Positions 1 through 6,122 of a DNA stretch of 9,356 nucleotides are shown here, in pieces. A model generated the notes under the pieces. It saw only the letters and a program-made list of their open reading frames with translations. It had not been told where the DNA came from and did no database searches. The number at the start of each line of letters is the position of its first letter. Position 1 is the stretch's first letter. A program made the translations under genes and the position numbers. Source of the DNA: an uncultured Bacteroidales bacterium (GTDB taxonomy: Bacteria > Bacteroidota > Bacteroidia > Bacteroidales > Muribaculaceae); the NCBI GenBank assembly GCA_945828175.1, contig CALZQD010000050.1, forward strand, positions 1 to 9,356, read 5' to 3'.

Positions 1-53
1 TTTTTTAACGTCATTTCCGCCAAAAAGAGTTAACATGTTTTAATAATTATATC

Positions 54-61
54 TATATTTG
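54..61 (+). promoter_or_regulatory. Probable -7 promoter element of the nqr operon
   Basis: TATATTTG fits the Bacteroidota primary-sigma -7 consensus TAnnTTTG exactly and lies in an AT-rich leader ahead of nqrA. Transcription would start a few bases downstream, near 66-70, giving a 5' leader of roughly 55-60 nt. The matching -33 TTTG is weak: at the expected distance (about 19-20 nt upstream) there is only TTAAC at 30-34. The leader has no obvious Shine-Dalgarno before the nqrA ATG, which is usual for this phylum. Assigned from motif and position only. Confidence 0.5.
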
Positions 62-125
62 CACCTATATTATTTAGGGAACCCGAAGAAACGAAATCAA
101 AATCCTAATTATAAAGACTAACCTT

Positions 126-1460
126 ATGAAAATCAAGATCAAGAAGGGCTTGGACCTGAAAATCTACGGCGCTGTCACCGACAGCACCATACATCAGGCC
201 GAGACCGGCAGTGCAGCCATCGACCCCGATGACTTCACGGGGCTGAAGCCGAAACTTGACGTTAAGGAGGGCGATAGTGTGGCCGTCGGCTCACCGCTGA
301 TGCACGACAAGTATAGCCCTGAAGTCAAGATAGTCTCGCCCGTCGCAGGCCGGGTAAAATCAGTCGTCAGAGGCGAAAGAAGGAAAATTGAGAGAGTTGT
401 GGTTGAGTCTGACGGCAGCGCCGAAAGCGTCAAGTTTGAGATTCCCGGCAGCTTCACGGCCGAGAACGCCGTCAGGCTGCTGGCCGAATCGGGCCTGCTG
501 GCCGAGATGAGCCAGCGTCCCTACGCCATCGTGCCCGACCCCGCTAAGACTCCGCGCGACATCTTCGTGACAGCGATTGACTCGGCTCCGCTGGCCGTTG
601 CTTTCGAGACATATCTGCCCGAAGACCTCAAGGTCTATGAGGCAGCCGTCAGACTCCTGTCGGCCATCACGCCCGGCAAAGTCTATATCTCGCACCGCGA
701 AGGCTCGTTCTTCGGCGGCATCAAGGGCGCCGAAAGCGTCACCGTCGCAGGCCCCCACCCTTCGGGCAACGCCGGAGTTCAGGCCGCTAACATCGTCCCC
801 GTCAACAAAGGCGAGACGATATGGACGCTCGGCATCGACACCTTATATAGAATCGGCCTCCTCGTAACGACCGGCCGCTGCGACTGCATGACCGTCGTCG
901 CCGTCACAGGCCCCGAGGTCGAGAAACCGTCGCTGGTGAAGACCGTCATCGGTGCTCCCGTAGCCGACGTAATCAAGGGTCTCGTCAAGAAATCAGACCA
1001 TCACATCAGAATAATATCGGGCAACGTCTTCACCGGCGTCGCCGAGAGCGAAGACGGCTATATGCACTTCCCCTACCGCCAGATCACGGTCATCGCCGAG
1101 GGCGACGACGTCGACGAGTTTATGGGCTGGGCATCGCTGAAGCCGTCGAAGGCCAGCGTCAGCCCGACATTCCCCGGCCATTTCCTCGGACGCCTCTTCG
1201 CGCCCGACGCCCGTCTCAACGGCGGCCGCCGCGCCATGATCATGAGCGGCGAATATGACCGCGTGGTGCCCCTCGACATCATGCCCGAGTATCTCATCAA
1301 GGCCATAATCAGCCACGACATCGACGCGATGGAGAAGCTCGGCATCTACGAGGTCGCCCCCGAAGACTTCGCAGCCGCCGAATATGTCGACACATCGAAG
1401 CTCCCGCTGCAGCAGATTGTCCGCGAGGGCCTCGACTATATGCGTCAGAGCGTTGAATAA
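126..1460 (+). CDS. nqrA: Na+-translocating NADH:quinone reductase subunit A
   Basis: NqrA is the large cytoplasmic-side subunit of the six-subunit Na+-NQR, which passes electrons from NADH to quinone while pumping Na+. It contributes to the quinone-reaction region together with NqrB and carries no transmembrane helix; none is visible in these 444 residues, a normal length for the family. The start MKIKIKKGLDL is the family's typical N-terminus. A biotinyl/barrel-like segment covers about residues 36-95 (SPVAGRV at 71-77), followed by the conserved GPHPSGNAG (209-217), VTGPEVEKP (260-268) and the C-terminal block from FPGHFLGRLF (349-358) through PLDIMPEYL (392-400). It lacks the CxxCxxC iron-sulfur motifs of the related RnfC, which separates Nqr from Rnf. 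The ATG at 126 has no clear ribosome binding site. It is the first gene of the operon, with nqrB 34 nt downstream. Confidence 0.97.
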   Translation: MKIKIKKGLDLKIYGAVTDSTIHQAETGSAAIDPDDFTGLKPKLDVKEGDSVAVGSPLMHDKYSPEVKIVSPVAGRVKSVVRGERRKIERVVVESDGSAESVKFEIPGSFTAENAVRLLAESGLLAEMSQRPYAIVPDPAKTPRDIFVTAIDSAPLAVAFETYLPEDLKVYEAAVRLLSAITPGKVYISHREGSFFGGIKGAESVTVAGPHPSGNAGVQAANIVPVNKGETIWTLGIDTLYRIGLLVTTGRCDCMTVVAVTGPEVEKPSLVKTVIGAPVADVIKGLVKKSDHHIRIISGNVFTGVAESEDGYMHFPYRQITVIAEGDDVDEFMGWASLKPSKASVSPTFPGHFLGRLFAPDARLNGGRRAMIMSGEYDRVVPLDIMPEYLIKAIISHDIDAMEKLGIYEVAPEDFAAAEYVDTSKLPLQQIVREGLDYMRQSVE

Positions 1461-1494
1461 CATCCGATAATAACACCAAAACAAAAATATCACC

Positions 1495-2712
1495 GTGAAA
1501 TTTTTAAAAAACTATCTCGACCGCGTGAGACCCAACTTTGAAGAAGGAGGGAAACTGCACGCATTCAGATCTGTTTTCGACGGTTTCGATACCTTCCTCT
1601 TCACGCCGTCGACCACCGCGCCCAAACGCGGTCTCCAGATTCACGATGCCATAGACTCGAAACGCACGATGATAATCGTCGTGCTGGCCCTGATGCCGTG
1701 TTTCTTCTTCGGCATGTATAATACAGGCTATCAGCATCAGCTCGCCCTCGGGCTCGACACGTTCCCGTTCTGGGACATGATGCTCTACGGCTTCCTGTCG
1801 ATTCTGCCCAAAGTCGTCGTCGCCTATCTCGTCGGCCTCGGCATCGAATTTGCCTTCGCGCAATGGCGCCACGAGGAAATCCAGGAGGGCTTCCTGGTCT
1901 CGGGCATACTCATACCGATGATTCTCCCCGTCGAGACTCCGCTGTGGATGATGGCCGTGGCCGTGGCCTTCTCTGTCATCTTCGTCAAGGAAGTCTTCGG
2001 CGGCACAGGCTATAACATCTTCAACGTGGCTCTCGTCACCCGCGCCGTGCTCTTCTTCAGCTACCCCGCGCAGATGTCGGGCGACAAGGTATTCGTCGCC
2101 ACAGGCAAAGCTCTCGGCTACGGCACACCCGTCGTCGACGGCTATACCTGCGCCACGCCTCTGGGCCAGATTGCCACACACAGCGGCGGCGCTCTCGAGC
2201 TCACGGGCGCAGCCGGCGAGCCTATCTCGGCATGGGACGCCTTCGTCGGCCTCATCCCCGGCTCATTCGGCGAGACTTCGGTCATCTGCATCTTAATCGG
2301 CGCAGCAATTCTGCTCTTCTGCCGCATCGCCGACTGGCGCATCATGCTGTCGGTCGTTGTCGGCGGCCTCTTCATGGGCTGGATTGCCAACACCTTCGAG
2401 ACACCGACCTACCCCGCCTCTTATCTGTCGCCCGTCGACCAGCTGCTCTTCGGCGGCTTCGCCTTCGCAGCCGTGTTCATGGCAACCGATCCCGTCACGG
2501 CGGCCCGCACGACGACAGGCAAATATATCTACGGCTTCCTCATCGGCGTGATCGCCGTCATCATCCGCACATATAACAACGGCTACCCCGAGGGCGCAAT
2601 GCTCGCCGTGCTGCTGATGAACGCTTTCGCACCACTCATCGACTACTGCGTCGTGCAGTCTAACATCCGCCGACGCATGCGCCGCACTCGTATCAACTCA
2701 AAAACAGCATGA
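1495..2712 (+). CDS. nqrB: Na+-translocating NADH:quinone reductase subunit B
   Basis: NqrB is the main membrane subunit; it binds covalent FMN and riboflavin and forms much of the Na+ path and quinone site. The 405-aa product has about ten hydrophobic helices, starting at about 58-75 after a soluble N-terminus with TLFxTP-like FDTFLFTPST (31-40). Conserved blocks include KEVFGGTGYNIFN (165-177), YPAQMSGD (190-197) and FMATDPVTAARTTTGK (328-343). The FMN attachment motif is DGYTCAT (215-221), placing phosphoester FMN on Thr221; the usual form is Dxx(S/T)GAT, so a Cys replaces Gly. The start is GTG at 1495, the only initiator in the 34-nt gap that keeps the conserved N-terminus; no in-frame ATG lies between nqrA and this point. 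The stop overlaps the nqrC start (ATGA at 2709-2712), indicating translational coupling. It needs ApbE, which is absent from this window. Confidence 0.97.
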   Translation: MKFLKNYLDRVRPNFEEGGKLHAFRSVFDGFDTFLFTPSTTAPKRGLQIHDAIDSKRTMIIVVLALMPCFFFGMYNTGYQHQLALGLDTFPFWDMMLYGFLSILPKVVVAYLVGLGIEFAFAQWRHEEIQEGFLVSGILIPMILPVETPLWMMAVAVAFSVIFVKEVFGGTGYNIFNVALVTRAVLFFSYPAQMSGDKVFVATGKALGYGTPVVDGYTCATPLGQIATHSGGALELTGAAGEPISAWDAFVGLIPGSFGETSVICILIGAAILLFCRIADWRIMLSVVVGGLFMGWIANTFETPTYPASYLSPVDQLLFGGFAFAAVFMATDPVTAARTTTGKYIYGFLIGVIAVIIRTYNNGYPEGAMLAVLLMNAFAPLIDYCVVQSNIRRRMRRTRINSKTA

Positions 2713-3419
2713 CCATGAACAAGCAAAGCAATACATATACGATAATATATATCGTGGCGCTCGTCGTGCTGGTCGGCTCGGCGCTCGCATTCACGGCAAT
2801 GTCGCTGAAACCGCGCCAGCAGGCCAATCTCGATGCCGACAAGATGCGTCAGATCATGGCATCGGTCCATCTCACCGCCGACAAGGGCGAGAGCATCATC
2901 GACATCTACCGCAGCCACATCACCGAGAGCTTCATCATCAAGGAAGACGGCAGCCGCGTCGACGGCGATGCCTTCGATGTCAACACGACGCTCGAGAGCA
3001 AAAAGCCCGCGGCCGACCGACTCCTGCCTGTCTATGTCTGCGACCTCGGCGACAAGGGGCTCAAATATATCGTGCCCGTCAACGGCGCCGGCCTGTGGGG
3101 CCCAATCTGGGGCTATGTGTCGTTTGACAGCGACGGCTCGACCATCTACGGCGCCTACTTCGCCCACCAGGGCGAGACTCCCGGCTTGGGCGCCGAGATT
3201 GAGAAACCTGCCTTCAGCAATCAGTTCGACGGCAAACACGTCTTCAAAGACGGTCAGTTCAAGCCCGTCAACGTCATAAAGGCAGGCCAGAAACCGACCG
3301 ACGGCGAAGACTATGTCAACGCCATCTCGGGCGGCACAATCACCAGCAAGGGCGTCGCAGCCATGCTCGATGACTGCCTCACACCGTATAAGAATTTTCT
3401 GTCAACTTTAAACAAATAA
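2709..3419 (+). CDS. nqrC: Na+-translocating NADH:quinone reductase subunit C
   Basis: NqrC is a periplasm-facing FMN-binding subunit anchored by one N-terminal helix; its covalent FMN relays electrons between the NqrD/E iron-sulfur cluster and NqrB. The 236-aa product shows a single hydrophobic segment at about 11-31, then an FMN_bind domain with GAGLWGPIWGY (126-136) and HQGETPGLGAEI (153-164). The flavinylation site is NAISGGTITS (204-213), with Thr210 the expected FMN acceptor. Compared with the canonical DxxSGAT, Asn replaces the leading Asp and Gly replaces Ala. Two in-frame ATGs are possible, at 2709 (overlapping the nqrB stop as ATGA) and at 2715; the second would remove only two residues. 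The overlap favours coupling to nqrB translation. Identity is secure; the exact start is not. Confidence 0.96.
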   Translation: MTMNKQSNTYTIIYIVALVVLVGSALAFTAMSLKPRQQANLDADKMRQIMASVHLTADKGESIIDIYRSHITESFIIKEDGSRVDGDAFDVNTTLESKKPAADRLLPVYVCDLGDKGLKYIVPVNGAGLWGPIWGYVSFDSDGSTIYGAYFAHQGETPGLGAEIEKPAFSNQFDGKHVFKDGQFKPVNVIKAGQKPTDGEDYVNAISGGTITSKGVAAMLDDCLTPYKNFLSTLNK

Positions 3420-3422
3420 GCC

Positions 3423-4049
3423 ATGGCCGAAAAAATTGATTACAAAAGCGTACTGTTCAATCCGTTCTCAAAAAACAATCCGGTAATTGTCCAGATCTTA
3501 GGCATCTGCTCCGTGCTCGCAGTCACAGCCAAGCTTGCCCCGGCAATGGTCATGGGTATCTCGGTCATCGCCGTCCTCGCGTTCTCAAACGTGATTATCT
3601 CACTGATCCGCAACACGATTCCCACCAACATACGAATCATCGTGCAGCTCGTCGTTGTCGCCGGCCTCGTCGTCATCGTCAGCCAGCTGCTGCAGGCCTA
3701 TGCCTACGACGTCAGCAAACAGCTGTCGGTGTTCATAGGTCTGATTATCACCAATTGTATTCTGATGGGCCGTCTCGAAGCCTTCGCGATGGCCAACCGC
3801 CCCTGGGCCTCGTTTCTCGACGGCATCGGCAACGGCGTCGGCTATGCCATCATACTGATAATAGTCGGCTTCTTCCGCGAACTGCTCGGCAGCGGCACAC
3901 TGCTGGGCTTTCAGGTCGTGCCCGACTCGTTCTACGAGGCCGGATATGTCAACAACGGCCTTATGATACTGCCGCCGATGGCGCTGGTCACCGTCGCCTG
4001 CATCATCTGGGTACACCGCAGCCGCAACAAAGATCTTCAGGAACCATAA
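3423..4049 (+). CDS. nqrD: Na+-translocating NADH:quinone reductase subunit D
   Basis: NqrD is a small integral membrane subunit that pairs with NqrE in an inverted-topology arrangement and holds a 2Fe-2S cluster within the membrane. The 208-aa protein is nearly all hydrophobic with about six helices. Family signatures are NPVIVQILGICSVLAVT (19-35), the TNCILMGRLEAFAM block (110-123), and FRELLGSGTLLG (151-162). Cys29 and Cys112 are at the positions known in this family to supply two of the four cluster ligands. The ATG at 3423 is three bases after the nqrC stop, so the genes are surely co-transcribed. Its paralogue in Rnf complexes is RnfE; the surrounding nqrA, nqrB and nqrF decide the Nqr assignment. 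Confidence 0.96.
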   Translation: MAEKIDYKSVLFNPFSKNNPVIVQILGICSVLAVTAKLAPAMVMGISVIAVLAFSNVIISLIRNTIPTNIRIIVQLVVVAGLVVIVSQLLQAYAYDVSKQLSVFIGLIITNCILMGRLEAFAMANRPWASFLDGIGNGVGYAIILIIVGFFRELLGSGTLLGFQVVPDSFYEAGYVNNGLMILPPMALVTVACIIWVHRSRNKDLQEP

Positions 4050-4072
4050 ATCAGACAATATAAACGCGAATT

Positions 4073-4690
4073 ATGGAAAATTTCAATCTGTTCATAAGGT
4101 CGATTTTCGTCGACAACATGATATTTGCCTACTTCTTAGGCATGTGCTCGTTTTTAGCGGTGAGCAAGAACGTCAAGACCGCCTTCGGACTCGGCGTCGC
4201 CGTGACGTTCATGCTCGTCATCACGCTTCCAATCAACTACCTGCTCGAGACTTATGTGCTCAAGGCCGGAGCGCTGTCGTGGCTTGGCCCAGAGTATGCC
4301 GACATCGACCTTAGCTTCCTGTCGCTGATACTCTTCATCGCCGTCATCGCCTCGATGACCCAGCTGGTCGAAATGGTAGTCGAGAAATACAGCCCGTCGC
4401 TCTACGCGTCGCTCGGCATCTTCCTGCCGCTCATCGCCGTCAACTGCGCCATCCTCGGCGGCTCGCTGTTCATGCAGCAGCGCGATTTCCCGAGCATCTG
4501 GACGGCAGTCTGCGCCGGCGGCGGCTGGGGTCTCGGCTGGCTACTGGCAATCACAGCCATCGCCGCTATCCGCGAACGCATCGCGCAGTATTCAAACATC
4601 CCCGCCCCGCTCCGCGGCGTCGGCATCACTTTCATCTTAACCGCCTTGATGGGAATAGCGTTCATGAGCTTTCTCGGCATTAAAATCTGA
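4073..4690 (+). CDS. nqrE: Na+-translocating NADH:quinone reductase subunit E
   Basis: NqrE is the membrane partner of NqrD; together they coordinate the intramembrane 2Fe-2S centre that moves electrons from NqrF across the membrane to NqrC. The 205-aa product has about six hydrophobic helices. Signatures are FVDNMIFAYFLGMCSFLAVS (12-31), with Cys25, and LPLIAVNCAILGGSLFM (118-134), with Cys125; these two Cys are the expected cluster ligands that complement Cys29 and Cys112 of NqrD. The end, IAFMSFLGIKI, is typical of the family. The gap after nqrD is 23 nt and the gap before nqrF is 6 nt. It is the counterpart of RnfA, with Nqr chosen from context. All key residues are present and the length is normal. 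Confidence 0.96.
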   Translation: MENFNLFIRSIFVDNMIFAYFLGMCSFLAVSKNVKTAFGLGVAVTFMLVITLPINYLLETYVLKAGALSWLGPEYADIDLSFLSLILFIAVIASMTQLVEMVVEKYSPSLYASLGIFLPLIAVNCAILGGSLFMQQRDFPSIWTAVCAGGGWGLGWLLAITAIAAIRERIAQYSNIPAPLRGVGITFILTALMGIAFMSFLGIKI

Positions 4691-4696
4691 TAGGAC

Positions 4697-6001
4697 ATGA
4701 CAACGCTCAACAACATATTGTTGCAATCGACAACAAGCCTCACGCTCATCACAGGCGTAGGCATCTTCCTGCTGATAACGCTGCTGTTGGTGATCATTCT
4801 GCTGATAGCCAAGAAATATCTCGTCAACACCGGCAACGTCACCATCACCATCAACAACGACAAGAAACTCGAGGCCACATCGGGCAAATCGCTGCTCTCG
4901 ACCATGGCCGACAACAACATCTTCCTCCCATCGGCCTGCGGCGGCAAAGGCAGCTGCGGACAGTGCAAAGTCAAGGTCGTCGAAGGCGGCGGCGAGATAC
5001 TGCCGACCGAGACCGTCCACTTCACCCGCAAGGAAATCAAGGAAGGATGGCGTCTCGGCTGCCAGCTCAAAGTCAAGGGCGACCTCAATATCGACGTGCC
5101 CGCATCGGTGCTCGACGTCAAGGAATGGGAGTGCGAGGTCATCTCGAACCGCAATGTCGCCACCTTCATCAAGGAGTTTATCGTCAAGCTCCCCGAAGGC
5201 CAGCACATGAACTTTATCCCCGGCTCATACGCCCAGATTAAGATTCCGACATTCTCGATGGACTACGACCGCGACATCGACAAAGACCTCATCGGCCCCG
5301 AATATCTGCCGGCATGGGAGAAATTCGGTCTCTTCTCGCTCAAGTGCAAGAACGAGGACGCCACAATCCGCGCCTACTCGATGGCCAACTACCCCGCCGA
5401 GGGCGACCGCATCATGCTCACAGTGCGCATCGCAACACCTCCGTTCAAGCCGAAACCCCAGGTCGGCTTCATGGACGTCAACCCGGGTATCGCGTCGAGC
5501 TATATCTTCACGCTCAAACCCGGCGACAAAGTGCTGATGAGCGGCCCTTACGGCGACTTCCACCCGATTTTCGACTCGAAGGCCGAGATGATGTGGATCG
5601 GCGGCGGCGCCGGCATGGCCCCGCTGCGCTCGCAGATTATGCACATGACCAAGACGCTCCACTGCACCGACCGCGTCATGAACTACTTCTACGGCGCCCG
5701 CGCCCTCAACGAGGTCTTCTATCTCGACGACTTCCTCGCCCTTGAGAAAGAATTCCCCAACTTCAAGTTCCATCTCGCGCTCGACCGCCCCGACCCCGTC
5801 GCCGACGAAATCGGCGTAGCCTATACGCCCGGCTTCGTCCATCAGGTCATCTACGACACATATCTCAAAGACCATCCCGATCCCGAGGATATCGAATACT
5901 ATATGTGCGGCCCCGGCCCGATGAGCGCTGCCGTCAATAAGATGCTCTACAGCCTCGGCGTCGAGCCCTCGTCAATCCACTACGACAACTTCGGCGGCTG
6001 A
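4697..6001 (+). CDS. nqrF: Na+-translocating NADH:quinone reductase subunit F (NADH-oxidising)
   Basis: NqrF is the entry point of the complex: it oxidises NADH on FAD and passes electrons to its 2Fe-2S centre. In 434 residues one sees an N-terminal membrane anchor (about 17-39), a ferredoxin domain with the plant-type ligand set Cys81, Cys87, Cys90 and Cys122 (CGGKGSCGQC at 81-90), then a ferredoxin-reductase module. FAD binding is marked by RAYSMA (225-230) and GIASSYIF (264-271), followed by SGPYGDF (282-288); NADH binding by GGGAGMAPLRS (302-312) and CGPGPM (404-409). The C-terminus ends in YDNFGG, as usual for NqrF. The ATG at 4697 is six bases after nqrE. It is the last gene of the operon, with the terminator 25 bases past its stop; neither apbE nor nqrM follows. 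Confidence 0.97.
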   Translation: MTTLNNILLQSTTSLTLITGVGIFLLITLLLVIILLIAKKYLVNTGNVTITINNDKKLEATSGKSLLSTMADNNIFLPSACGGKGSCGQCKVKVVEGGGEILPTETVHFTRKEIKEGWRLGCQLKVKGDLNIDVPASVLDVKEWECEVISNRNVATFIKEFIVKLPEGQHMNFIPGSYAQIKIPTFSMDYDRDIDKDLIGPEYLPAWEKFGLFSLKCKNEDATIRAYSMANYPAEGDRIMLTVRIATPPFKPKPQVGFMDVNPGIASSYIFTLKPGDKVLMSGPYGDFHPIFDSKAEMMWIGGGAGMAPLRSQIMHMTKTLHCTDRVMNYFYGARALNEVFYLDDFLALEKEFPNFKFHLALDRPDPVADEIGVAYTPGFVHQVIYDTYLKDHPDPEDIEYYMCGPGPMSAAVNKMLYSLGVEPSSIHYDNFGG

Positions 6002-6025
6002 CAAAAGCCGGCCTGACGCCATATG

Positions 6026-6060
6026 CGGCGGTCGCCCTGCGGGGAGGCCGCCGTTTTTTT
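6026..6060 (+). terminator. Intrinsic terminator after nqrF
   Basis: A GC-rich hairpin is followed at once by seven T. The outer stem pairs 6026-6033 (CGGCGGTC) with 6046-6053 (GGCCGCCG), eight pairs including one G-U; after a single G-A mismatch three more C-G pairs (6035-6037 with 6042-6044) close a four-base TGCG loop. The T run is 6054-6060. The form and the place, 25 bases after the nqrF stop, fit a factor-independent terminator that ends the nqr transcript and separates it from the next gene. Confidence 0.9.
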
Positions 6061-6093
6061 ATCCTTATATGAGCATAATTGACATAAAAAGAC

Positions 6094-6101
6094 TAAATTT
6101 G
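6094..6101 (+). promoter_or_regulatory. Probable -7 promoter element for the RyR-domain gene
   Basis: TAAATTTG matches the Bacteroidota -7 consensus TAnnTTTG and sits between the nqr terminator and the ATG at 6123, in a 60-base AT-rich stretch. The start of transcription would fall near 6106-6110, leaving a leader of only about 15 nt. A TTG occurs at 6079-6081, but the 12-nt spacing is shorter than the roughly 19-20 nt usual for the -33 element, so the upstream half is doubtful. It would drive the RyR gene and, by proximity, fbp. Confidence 0.5.
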
Positions 6102-6122
6102 TAGAAATTTAATAAGACAACT

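Noticed and set aside
1504..2181. Long open frame on the - strand (225 codons) opposite nqrB, and similar ones opposite nqrA, nqrD, nqrF and the RyR gene
   Set aside because: They lie fully opposite well-conserved genes, show low-complexity Asp/Glu/Ala/His-rich translations and no family motif. High GC at third positions of the true genes removes stops on the other strand.
4692..4695. AGGA before nqrF as a Shine-Dalgarno site
   Set aside because: It is one base from the ATG, too close to act, and Bacteroidota seldom depend on such sites.
126..6001. Reading the operon as an Rnf complex
   Set aside because: The gene order is nqrABCDEF, the first product lacks the iron-sulfur Cys motifs of RnfC, and the last is a ferredoxin plus FAD/NADH reductase (NqrF), which Rnf does not have. 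No RnfB is present.
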